Positions 7,714-14,003 of a stretch of 22,389 nt of DNA are shown piece after piece. Under the pieces are notes generated by a model, which did not search any database, was not told where the DNA came from, and was given only the letters and a program-made list of their open reading frames with translations. This stretch comes from a virus: positions 1 through 22,389 of IMG/VR virus record IMGVR_UViG_3300025594_000059; one strand, given 5' to 3'. The position numbers were made by a program, and so were the translations under genes. How positions within the stretch are numbered: position 1 is the stretch's first letter; the number at the start of each line of letters is the position of its first letter.

Positions 7714-7903
7714 TTCAACATACCTTCTAGAGCCGATTAAAGAATCTTTACATTAATCTATTGATGATTAAGTATCCTTGTTAATTTGATCATAGTCATT
7801 CCTGTTCTGCTTTGATTTGATTATATCAATTATAATAGAATGTCAAGTTATGTCAAGATGATATCGAAGATTCCGCAGGAAAGATTAGAAATATATAGAT
7901 ACT
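7714..7903 (+). promoter_or_regulatory. 190-base intergenic region upstream of uvsW with possible promoters
   Basis: Holds several weak signals. TAAAGAATCTTTA (7738-7750) is a near-perfect palindrome overlapping a TTTACA (7747-7752), with no good -10 at the right distance. A TATAAT (7831-7836) has TGCTTTG (7808-7814) upstream, which resembles the MotA box of T4 middle promoters but sits a few bases too far away. TGTCAAG occurs twice, 10 bases apart (7841 and 7851). ATATATAGATACT directly before the ATG resembles the late promoter plus spacer at 3281-3294, but the box is degenerate. None of these is firm. Confidence 0.4.
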
Positions 7904-9382
7904 ATGATTAATGTAGAGAAAAAGAATGAAGCCACCTTATATTTGGGTTCAGAAGACTCAGGCATATTGATGGAAATCTCGGAGTTCTTTACATTCTATG
8001 CACCTGGGTATAAATTCATGCCTAGCTATCGTAATAAGATGTGGGATGGAAAAGTGCGTTTATATAATCGTATGAACAGTACCATTCCATCAGGTTTATT
8101 GAATGAGGTGCTTCAGTTTGCGAAGGATAGGAGTTATCAAGTGAATCTTTCGCCAGACATACAGAATAGATTCTCTTATGATGAAGAGTTTATTGATGGA
8201 TTGTCACTCTGTAGTGGAGGTAATCCTATTAAGCCTAGAGACTATCAGAAGAGAGCATTTGAATTTGCTACTGATAATGGTAAGGCTATCCTAGTTTCTC
8301 CAACTGGTTCGGGTAAATCTCTTATCATCTATATGCTGATTCGATACTATTTACAAGAGGAGCTTGATAAAAAAGTTATAATCGTTGTTCCCACAACATC
8401 TCTGGTCGAACAGATGTATAAGGATTTCGCTGACTACTCAAGTGATGATCCAGACTTTGATGTTGAAGAGGATGTTCATAGAATCTATTCTGGTAAAGAA
8501 AAGACATTTGATCAATCGGTTCTTATCACAACTTGGCAGAGTGCTGTTAAACTTCCCACATTGTGGTTTGAACAATTTGGATGTGTCATTGGAGATGAGG
8601 CTCATACATTCAAGGCTAAGTCACTCACAACTATCATGAGTAGATTAGTTAATGCTGAGATGAGAATTGGCACGACTGGAACTTTAGATGGTGGTCAAGT
8701 CAATGAATTAACACTCACTGGTAATTTTGGTCAAGTGTATAAGGTAACGACTACACAGTCTCTCATTAAATCTGACACACTCGCCGACCTCAAGATTCAA
8801 TCCCTTGTGCTTAAATATAGTGATAAAGTTAGAAAAGCATTTGGTAAGCAGACATATGCTGATGAAATTAGTTTCATTGCTGCTCACGAACAGAGAAATA
8901 GATTCATCACCAACTTAGCACTTGATCAAACAGGTAATACTCTAGTTCTTTATAATCTCGTGAAGAAACATGGAGAGCCTCTATTCAAACAGATAAGAGA
9001 TAGGGCTGGTAAAAGGAAAGTCTTCTTCGTATCTGGATCAGTGAATGCTGAAGAAAGAGAGAAGATTCGTACAGTGACAGAGAAGGAGAAGAACGCCATA
9101 ATTGTTGCAAGTGTGGGTACATTCTCCACAGGAATTAATATTCGCAATCTTCATAACATTATATTTGCATCACCATCTAAATCACAGATTCGGGTTCTTC
9201 AATCCATTGGTCGAGGTTTGAGAAAGAGTGAGAATGGTCAGGGGACCGTTGTGTATGATCTAGCTGATGATCTATCTTGGAAGAAGAGGAAAAACTACAC
9301 ACTAAATCATGCGGTTGAAAGAGTAAAGATTTACAATAAAGAAGGTTTCAGTTACGAAATACACGAAGTACCTCTATTATAA
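7904..9382 (+). CDS. uvsW: DNA/RNA helicase UvsW
   Basis: A 492-residue superfamily 2 helicase, close to T4 UvsW (about 500). UvsW unwinds R-loops and branched DNA and shifts the phage from origin-dependent to recombination-dependent replication. An N-terminal DNA-binding domain (about 1-95) contains YAPGYKFMPSYRNKMWDGK. The helicase core has Walker A SPTGSGKS at 132-139, the DEAH box at 231-234, the TGT motif near 255, and motif VI QSIGRGLRKSENG near 434. The gene follows uvsY as in cyanophages. Its stop codon lies within the late promoter of the next gene. Confidence 0.95.
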   Translation: MINVEKKNEATLYLGSEDSGILMEISEFFTFYAPGYKFMPSYRNKMWDGKVRLYNRMNSTIPSGLLNEVLQFAKDRSYQVNLSPDIQNRFSYDEEFIDGLSLCSGGNPIKPRDYQKRAFEFATDNGKAILVSPTGSGKSLIIYMLIRYYLQEELDKKVIIVVPTTSLVEQMYKDFADYSSDDPDFDVEEDVHRIYSGKEKTFDQSVLITTWQSAVKLPTLWFEQFGCVIGDEAHTFKAKSLTTIMSRLVNAEMRIGTTGTLDGGQVNELTLTGNFGQVYKVTTTQSLIKSDTLADLKIQSLVLKYSDKVRKAFGKQTYADEISFIAAHEQRNRFITNLALDQTGNTLVLYNLVKKHGEPLFKQIRDRAGKRKVFFVSGSVNAEEREKIRTVTEKEKNAIIVASVGTFSTGINIRNLHNIIFASPSKSQIRVLQSIGRGLRKSENGQGTVVYDLADDLSWKKRKNYTLNHAVERVKIYNKEGFSYEIHEVPLL

Positions 9383-9385
9383 ATA
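9378..9385 (+). promoter_or_regulatory. Late promoter TATAAATA for the gene at 9400, overlapping the uvsW stop
   Basis: Perfect box containing the uvsW TAA stop (9380-9382). Fourteen bases precede the ATG at 9400, leaving a leader of about 8 bases. Confidence 0.82.
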
Positions 9386-9399
9386 TAGATGAATATATT

Positions 9400-9810
9400 A
9401 TGAAAGACATTTTAGAAAAGATACTGGAAACAGAGATATTTACATATCGGCTTACCGATGGAAGTTACATCGTAGCCGAAGAGTTGGAATCTGATAATAA
9501 TGTCACATATGTTGCACTTCCTGCACAGATAGTTTACACCGATGATTATCACTTAACAAATTGGAATATCACATCAGCATATGATCTAACAGAACTTAAC
9601 TGTTGTAATATAGTAAGTCGCGCCGACGCCCCATTTGAGTTAAAAGCGCATTACATGAAATATTTGATGATATGTAGATCAAATCAAGATGAGGTCGATG
9701 AACGAATGAAATCACTATTTGATATGGATGATGATATTTTTGGTGAACTCGATGAACAAATCCCAATTGAGCATTCTAATCGATTCAATTGGAAGCCTGA
9801 GAACAATTAG
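9400..9810 (+). CDS. Unknown protein, possible Sm-like barrel, under a late promoter
   Basis: A 136-residue protein that I do not recognise with certainty. The N-terminal two thirds read as alternating short strands: IFTYRLTDGSYIVAEELE, VTYVALPAQIVYTDD, YDLTELNCCNIVSR, then a helix around LKAHYMKYLMI. This resembles the small Sm-like barrel proteins common in marine phages, but that is a pattern judgement only. The C-terminus is acidic (FDMDDDIFGELDEQ) and ends in RFNWKPENN. Position between uvsW and the late sigma factor, and a late promoter of its own, could fit a role in late gene expression or RNA handling, but the function is not known. Confidence 0.6.
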   Translation: MKDILEKILETEIFTYRLTDGSYIVAEELESDNNVTYVALPAQIVYTDDYHLTNWNITSAYDLTELNCCNIVSRADAPFELKAHYMKYLMICRSNQDEVDERMKSLFDMDDDIFGELDEQIPIEHSNRFNWKPENN

Positions 9811-9852
9811 AGTATTTCTCTTCAATCATGATGCGAAGATTAAACTTTAGTC

Positions 9853-9880
9853 TTTACATTTCAGTTAAAATCTATATTAT
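9853..9880 (+). promoter_or_regulatory. Sigma-70-like promoter for gp55
   Basis: TTTACA (9853-9858), 16-base spacer, TATTAT (9875-9880). The predicted start is near 9887, two bases before the ATG. The upstream GATTAAACTTTAGTC (9838-9852) is a near-palindrome abutting the -35 box. The -10 region contains TCTATATTATAGTATA, repeated exactly at the gp47 promoter. Confidence 0.7.
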
Positions 9881-9888
9881 AGTATATA

Positions 9889-10467
9889 ATGAAACGTAAA
9901 CCACAACACTATGTAAATAATAAAGAATTTTCTCAAGCAGTAGTCGATTATGTAACTTCCGTAGTCGAAGCAAGAGAGGATGAAAAAGATGAACCTAAAG
10001 TTACCAATTATATTGGTACGTGTTTCTTAAAGATAGCGGAAGGACTATCACATAAACCTAATTTCTTTTCATATACATATCGTGAAGAGATGGTTATGGA
10101 TGCCGTAGAGAATTGTATCAAAGCAATTATGAACTATGATATCAAGAAGGCAACAAGAACGGGATTGCCGAATGCTTTCGCTTATTTCACACAGATTAGT
10201 TTCTATGCTTTCCTTCGAAGGATTGCAAAAGAAAAGAAACAACAAGAGATCAAAGAAAGATACATTGATTACGCAGGAGCAGATGCCTTCGCTGACTTTG
10301 GTGGTAATTGTGATTCGGAATTCATAGTAGATCACATCAGACAAAAATCACAAAGGATTAAAGAAAGAGATAATCTGGTTAAGGAATTCGGTAAGAAGAC
10401 TAAGAGAAAAGAAAGAGCAAAGAAGAAAGTTATTGACTCTTTCGAGAATTTCTATATTATAGTATAA
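9889..10467 (+). CDS. 55: Late-transcription sigma factor gp55
   Basis: A 192-residue protein close in length to T4 gp55 (185). gp55 directs host RNA polymerase to TATAAATA late promoters. Matching segments are YVNNKEFSQAVVDYV (T4 YVNNKELLQAIIDW), FLKIAEGLSHKPNFFSYTYREEMVMDAVENCIKAIMNYD and NAFAYFTQISFYAFLRRIAKEKK, all conserved sigma region 2 features. The C-terminal SFENFYIIV corresponds to the T4 tail SLDFLYE that binds the sliding clamp. It has a sigma-70-type promoter of its own and no late box, fitting expression before late genes. Its last codons also contain the -10 region of the gp47 promoter. Confidence 0.93.
   Translation: MKRKPQHYVNNKEFSQAVVDYVTSVVEAREDEKDEPKVTNYIGTCFLKIAEGLSHKPNFFSYTYREEMVMDAVENCIKAIMNYDIKKATRTGLPNAFAYFTQISFYAFLRRIAKEKKQQEIKERYIDYAGADAFADFGGNCDSEFIVDHIRQKSQRIKERDNLVKEFGKKTKRKERAKKKVIDSFENFYIIV
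10433..10460 (+). promoter_or_regulatory. Sigma-70-like promoter for gp47/gp46 inside the 3' end of gene 55
   Basis: TTGACT (10433-10438), 16-base spacer, TATTAT (10455-10460). The predicted start near 10467 leaves a leader of about 5 bases before the gp47 ATG. It is embedded in gp55 codons for the C-terminal tail. Confidence 0.65.
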
Positions 10468-10471
10468 CTAT

Positions 10472-11521
10472 ATGAAGATAGCAGTTATTAATGATACTCA
10501 TGCGGGCATCAAAAATGGTTCAGATACATTTCTTGATTACGCTGAAAGTTTTTATACCAATACGTTCTTTCCTTATTTGAAAAAACATGGTATAAAAAAG
10601 ATATTACATCTTGGTGATTACTTTGATCATCGTAGGTTTGTGAACTTTAAGGTTCTTAAAAGAAACTACGAACATTTCATTTCCAAGTTAAATGAGTATG
10701 ATCTTACAATGGATATCATACCTGGCAACCATGATGTGTATTACAAGAATACGAATGATCTTAATTCATTGAATGAAATTCTAGAGCAACATGATAGGAT
10801 AACAATCTATAATGAGGCTACTGTTGTTTCTTATGATAAACTAGATATACTTTTACTACCTTGGATATGTGAAGAGAACCATGATCGCTCAATCGCCGCG
10901 ATAAAGAAATCCAAAGCAACTATTCTAGCAGGTCACCTTGAACTTGGTGGATTCGAAGTCATGAGAGGAATCAAGGCTGTCGATGGTATGGATAGAAAAA
11001 TCTTTGATAGATTCGATATGGTTTTATCTGGTCACTATCATGCCAAAAGTTCAAAGGATAATATTCACTATCTTGGCACACAATTTCAGTTTACATTTGC
11101 TGATGCAAATGAAGATAAGTATTTCCATATATTAGATACAGATAAAAGAGAATTGACATCAGTTCGAAACCCTGATAGTATGTTTCATAAACTAATATAT
11201 GATGAAGATAAGGTACCAGAGATAAAGAAAGATTATAAAGATTCATACATCAAGGTAATCGTTCTGAATAAAAAGAACTTGTATTCTTATGATAAGTGGC
11301 TGGATAAGCTTCATAAGGCTGAACCATTCGAAATTAAAATACTAGAATCATTTGATGAATATCTAGGTGAGAATGTAGAAGATGAAGGAATCACAACCAC
11401 AGATACATCAACACTTCTAAACAGTTATATCGATTCAACAGAAACAGATTTGAATAAAGACATACTGAAGAAATTGATGCAAGAACTCTTTCTTGAAGCA
11501 CAGAATATTGACGAGATTTAA
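10472..11521 (+). CDS. 47: Recombination endonuclease subunit gp47 (SbcD/Mre11 family)
   Basis: A 349-residue calcineurin-like metallophosphoesterase, close to T4 gp47 (339). With gp46 it forms the Mre11-Rad50 type complex that resects DNA ends and helps degrade host DNA. Metal-binding motifs appear in order: NDTH at 7-10, GDYFDH at 48-53, GNHD at 85-88, AGHLELGG near 153, and SGHYH near 189. The C-terminal part has the helices expected for contact with the Rad50-like partner. Its TAA stop overlaps the ATG of gp46 (TAATG), which points to translational coupling. It begins 4 bases after gp55. Confidence 0.95.
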   Translation: MKIAVINDTHAGIKNGSDTFLDYAESFYTNTFFPYLKKHGIKKILHLGDYFDHRRFVNFKVLKRNYEHFISKLNEYDLTMDIIPGNHDVYYKNTNDLNSLNEILEQHDRITIYNEATVVSYDKLDILLLPWICEENHDRSIAAIKKSKATILAGHLELGGFEVMRGIKAVDGMDRKIFDRFDMVLSGHYHAKSSKDNIHYLGTQFQFTFADANEDKYFHILDTDKRELTSVRNPDSMFHKLIYDEDKVPEIKKDYKDSYIKVIVLNKKNLYSYDKWLDKLHKAEPFEIKILESFDEYLGENVEDEGITTTDTSTLLNSYIDSTETDLNKDILKKLMQELFLEAQNIDEI

Positions 11522-13230
11522 TGATCACATTTGAAAAACTATCCTATAAGAATTTTCTAAGTACAGGAGATAAAACCACAGTAATCGATCTGAATAGATC
11601 ATCTGCAACACTTGTTGTTGGCGCAAATGGAGCTGGTAAATCTACCATGTTGGATGCACTATCATTTGCTCTATTTGGAAAGCCGCACCGTAATATCAAT
11701 AAGCCCCAATTGGTAAATTCAATCAATGGTAAAGGTTGCGAGGTTGAGGTATCATTCTCTGTCGGTAAAAATAAATATAGGGTGTATCGTGGAATCAAAC
11801 CAGGAGGCTTCAAGATATATCAGAATGATCAATTACTAAATCAAGAATCTCATAGCAGAGATTATCAAAAAGTTTTAGAGAGTAACATCCTTAAATTAAA
11901 TCACAAGTCTTTTCATCAGGTTGTAGTTCTTGGTTCAAGCAGTTTCATTCCTTTTATGCAATTGCCTACAGCACAAAGAAGAGGTGTTATTGAAGACCTG
12001 CTAGATATTGGTATATTCACGAAGATGAATATTCTGACAAAAGATCGCTATTCTAAACTCAAGAATGATCTAATCAATACAGTTAATGAGATTAATATAC
12101 TTACCGAATCGATAAGATTAAAGAAGAAGCACATTGATGAATTAAAAGCAATTGATCTAAAGAATTCTGTTAATAACACAAGAAAGATTGAATCTCTTAA
12201 AGATGAGCAAAAACTTCTTCAAAAAAGGAATACAGAATTACAAGAGGAGTTTGATATCAAGTGGCCCGAACTTAGTTCTCTTATAGAAGAAGCAACAGAT
12301 AAAAGAAAAGATATAGGCTTTGAGAAGAACACTTGTAATCACGATCTGAAATCATTGATGAAACAGTCTAAATTCTTTGAGGAAAATGATTGTTGCCCTA
12401 CGTGCGACCAAATTATCTCGGATGAATTGAAAGCATCTAAGAAATCAGATATAAAAGAGACCGCTGGATCGATTCAAGACACACTAAAATCTCTCGAAAA
12501 CGATGATTTTTCACTTCGCGAAACCCTCGACTCTTTAGGTAATAAGAAGAAAGATATAGATAAACTTCGCACAGATATTCGTATGAATGAAGGCACTATC
12601 CAACATTGTATGAATCAGATAGAATCACTTGAATCCTCAGATTCAATTGTTTCAGTAGATACAAGCGAATCAGAAAATGAACTCAAACAAGACCAAGATT
12701 CTATTGTAGACCTGAATAAGAAACAACAATCACAGAATCATGTTAAGACATATATCGAAGCAATCTTTGAGTTATTAAAGGATACGGGAATCAAAACAAA
12801 GATCATTCGTGAATATTTACCTGTGATGAATAAACTTATCAATCAATATTTACAGGTACTAGATTTCTTTGTTTCATTCAACCTTGATGATTCTTTTAAT
12901 GAGACAATCAAATCAAGACACAGAGATGATTTCTCTTATGATTCGTTTTCAGAGGGCGAGAAACAAAGGATCGATCTGGCTCTTCTCTTTGCTTGGAGAC
13001 AGATAGCCAAGATGAAGAATTCAGCCAACACAAATCTTTTGATATTGGATGAGACATTTGATTCTAGTATGGATGCAGATGGAGTTGATAATCTTCTTAA
13101 AATTCTTTTCACATTAAGAGATGATTCAAATGTATTTGTGATATCACACAAGCAAGATTTACTAGAAGGCAAATTTCCTACCAAGATAGAATTTGAGAAG
13201 ACTAGAAACTTCTCTGGTATAAAAAAGTAA
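11521..13230 (+). CDS. 46: Recombination endonuclease subunit gp46 (SbcC/Rad50 family ATPase)
   Basis: A 569-residue SMC-like ATPase, close to T4 gp46 (560). Walker A GANGAGKS lies at 34-41. A long coiled coil follows and is broken by the zinc-hook motif CPTC at about 292-295. The ABC signature FSEGEKQRIDLALLF and Walker B LLILDETFDSSMD lie in the C-terminal quarter, with a final VISHKQDL H-loop. All parts of a working Rad50-type protein are present. Expression is coupled to gp47 by a one-base overlap. A short unknown gene follows after 12 bases. Confidence 0.96.
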   Translation: MITFEKLSYKNFLSTGDKTTVIDLNRSSATLVVGANGAGKSTMLDALSFALFGKPHRNINKPQLVNSINGKGCEVEVSFSVGKNKYRVYRGIKPGGFKIYQNDQLLNQESHSRDYQKVLESNILKLNHKSFHQVVVLGSSSFIPFMQLPTAQRRGVIEDLLDIGIFTKMNILTKDRYSKLKNDLINTVNEINILTESIRLKKKHIDELKAIDLKNSVNNTRKIESLKDEQKLLQKRNTELQEEFDIKWPELSSLIEEATDKRKDIGFEKNTCNHDLKSLMKQSKFFEENDCCPTCDQIISDELKASKKSDIKETAGSIQDTLKSLENDDFSLRETLDSLGNKKKDIDKLRTDIRMNEGTIQHCMNQIESLESSDSIVSVDTSESENELKQDQDSIVDLNKKQQSQNHVKTYIEAIFELLKDTGIKTKIIREYLPVMNKLINQYLQVLDFFVSFNLDDSFNETIKSRHRDDFSYDSFSEGEKQRIDLALLFAWRQIAKMKNSANTNLLILDETFDSSMDADGVDNLLKILFTLRDDSNVFVISHKQDLLEGKFPTKIEFEKTRNFSGIKK

Positions 13231-13242
13231 TAGGTTTGGCAT

Positions 13243-13470
13243 ATGAGATATTTGGATACATACAATAATACCACACACATGGTTGAATCGATGCTGAGCA
13301 AAGAAGATAATTTGCCCTCAAAGGAGCTATTCGAAACATATTTTAATGGAGTCCTCAAAATAGATTTCCTCAAAGACTACGGAATCGAACTCCAATATAA
13401 TGAGAATTACTCTCATTTGCTCGAAGAATTGAAACGTATTCGTAAGTCATTGATAGCGAACAACTTGTAA
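13243..13470 (+). CDS. Unknown 75-residue protein
   Basis: I do not recognise this small acidic, mostly helical protein (MRYLDTYNNTTHMVESMLSK at the N-terminus; NYSHLLEELKRIRKSLIANN at the C-terminus). It is in the same direction as gp46 and starts 12 bases after it, so it is probably cotranscribed. No Shine-Dalgarno is evident. Its size and position downstream of 46 recall small host-takeover or transcription proteins of T4-like phages, but there is no motif to support that. Its last codons overlap the distal operator-like site of the GIY-YIG gene promoter (13450-13460). Confidence 0.6.
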   Translation: MRYLDTYNNTTHMVESMLSKEDNLPSKELFETYFNGVLKIDFLKDYGIELQYNENYSHLLEELKRIRKSLIANNL

Positions 13471-13517
13471 ACTTTAGGCAAGGCCCGAATTTTCTTTCAT
13501 AACTTATTGATATTCAA
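13450..13517 (+). promoter_or_regulatory. Paired operator-like sites upstream of the GIY-YIG gene
   Basis: Site 2 is TTGATATTCAA (13507-13517), 24 bases upstream of the -35 box measured start to start. Site 1, TTGATAGCGAA (13450-13460), is exactly 57 bases further upstream and has one good half. AACTTGTAAACTTT after site 1 lines up with AACTTATCAATTTT after the matching sites of the other two promoters. Confidence 0.6.
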
Positions 13518-13524
13518 TGAGTTA
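13504..13524. repeat. 21-base inverted repeat, copy 1 (partner at 16204-16224)
   Basis: The 21 bases here are the exact reverse complement of 16204-16224. The core is TTGATATTCAA here and TTGAATATCAA there. Both are operator-like sites, one proximal and one distal in their promoters. Confidence 0.85.
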
Positions 13525-13530
13525 AAGCCC

Positions 13531-13559
13531 TTTACAAAACGGCATTTATGGTATATAAT
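13531..13559 (+). promoter_or_regulatory. Sigma-70-like promoter for the GIY-YIG gene
   Basis: TTTACA (13531-13536), 17-base spacer, perfect TATAAT (13554-13559). The predicted start near 13566 gives about 4 bases of leader. The preceding GAGTTAAAGCC recurs at the next two promoters. Confidence 0.82.
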
Positions 13560-13569
13560 ATACCTATAA

Positions 13570-13872
13570 ATGAGAAAGAAAAGAAAAGATAGAAACTACG
13601 TTTTATACCGTGTGACGATCGGAGCCGACACATATATCGGTCTCACGGTTTCACAAGGCCGAGCATTTTGGAAATCCGTTAAGATTCGTGTTCAGAAACA
13701 CATCTCTCGGGCAATGAAGGAAAACAAGGACTGGACGATGTGCAATGTCATTCGTGCAACAAATGAAACCATCTACTACGAGGTTCTTGAAGTTATTCGT
13801 GGTCGCAAGCCGGCTTATGGCCGCGAGAGAGAACTCATCTCAGAGTTAAATCCATCGCTCAATGATTTTTAA
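13570..13872 (+). CDS. Small single-domain GIY-YIG nuclease-like protein
   Basis: A 100-residue protein consisting of little more than one GIY-YIG domain. VLY at 11-13 stands for the GIY triplet and YIG is intact at 22-24. A conserved Arg lies in VKIRVQKH (residue 40), the metal-binding Glu in GRERELI (87), and Asn in LNPSLN (94). All catalytic positions of the family therefore appear present, so a small DNA-cutting enzyme is plausible. It lacks the DNA-binding tail of homing endonucleases and does not interrupt a gene, so a free-standing role (host DNA degradation, DNA repair or control) is more likely. It has its own strong promoter with paired operator-like sites. Confidence 0.72.
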   Translation: MRKKRKDRNYVLYRVTIGADTYIGLTVSQGRAFWKSVKIRVQKHISRAMKENKDWTMCNVIRATNETIYYEVLEVIRGRKPAYGRERELISELNPSLNDF

Positions 13873-13876
13873 TATG

Positions 13877-13944
13877 TTGACTATCAATGACTTATCAATT
13901 TTTGCAGAGATGAATTATACATATCATAACTCGTTGATACTCAA
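13877..13944 (+). promoter_or_regulatory. Paired operator-like sites upstream of the VWA gene
   Basis: TTGACTATCAA (13877-13887) and TTGATACTCAA (13934-13944), 57 bases apart start to start. The second begins 24 bases before the -35 box. The bases between the two sites differ from the AAA+ gene promoter except next to the sites. Confidence 0.65.
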
Positions 13945-13957
13945 AGACTTAAAACCC

Positions 13958-13985
13958 TTTACAAATCCACAGAACCTGATATAAT
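13958..13985 (+). promoter_or_regulatory. Sigma-70-like promoter for the VWA gene
   Basis: TTTACA (13958-13963), 16-base spacer, TATAAT (13980-13985) preceded by TGA, an extended -10 (TGnTATAAT). The predicted start near 13992 leaves a 12-base leader. From 13934 to 13994 it is nearly identical to 16268-16328. Confidence 0.87.
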
Positions 13986-14003
13986 ATATATATACGATTA
14001 ATT

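Noticed and set aside
10136-10327. 63-residue + strand frame inside gene 55
   Set aside because: Out-of-frame shadow of the sigma factor gene with no start signal.
13564-13571. TATAAATG at the start of the GIY-YIG gene as a late promoter
   Set aside because: The last base differs and the box overlaps the start codon, so it could not drive that gene. A strong sigma-70-type promoter is present upstream.
13871-14003. Repeated promoter regions as a CRISPR array or attachment sites
   Set aside because: The repeats are few, not evenly spaced as repeat-spacer units, and coincide with -35 and -10 boxes. No cas or integrase gene is present.
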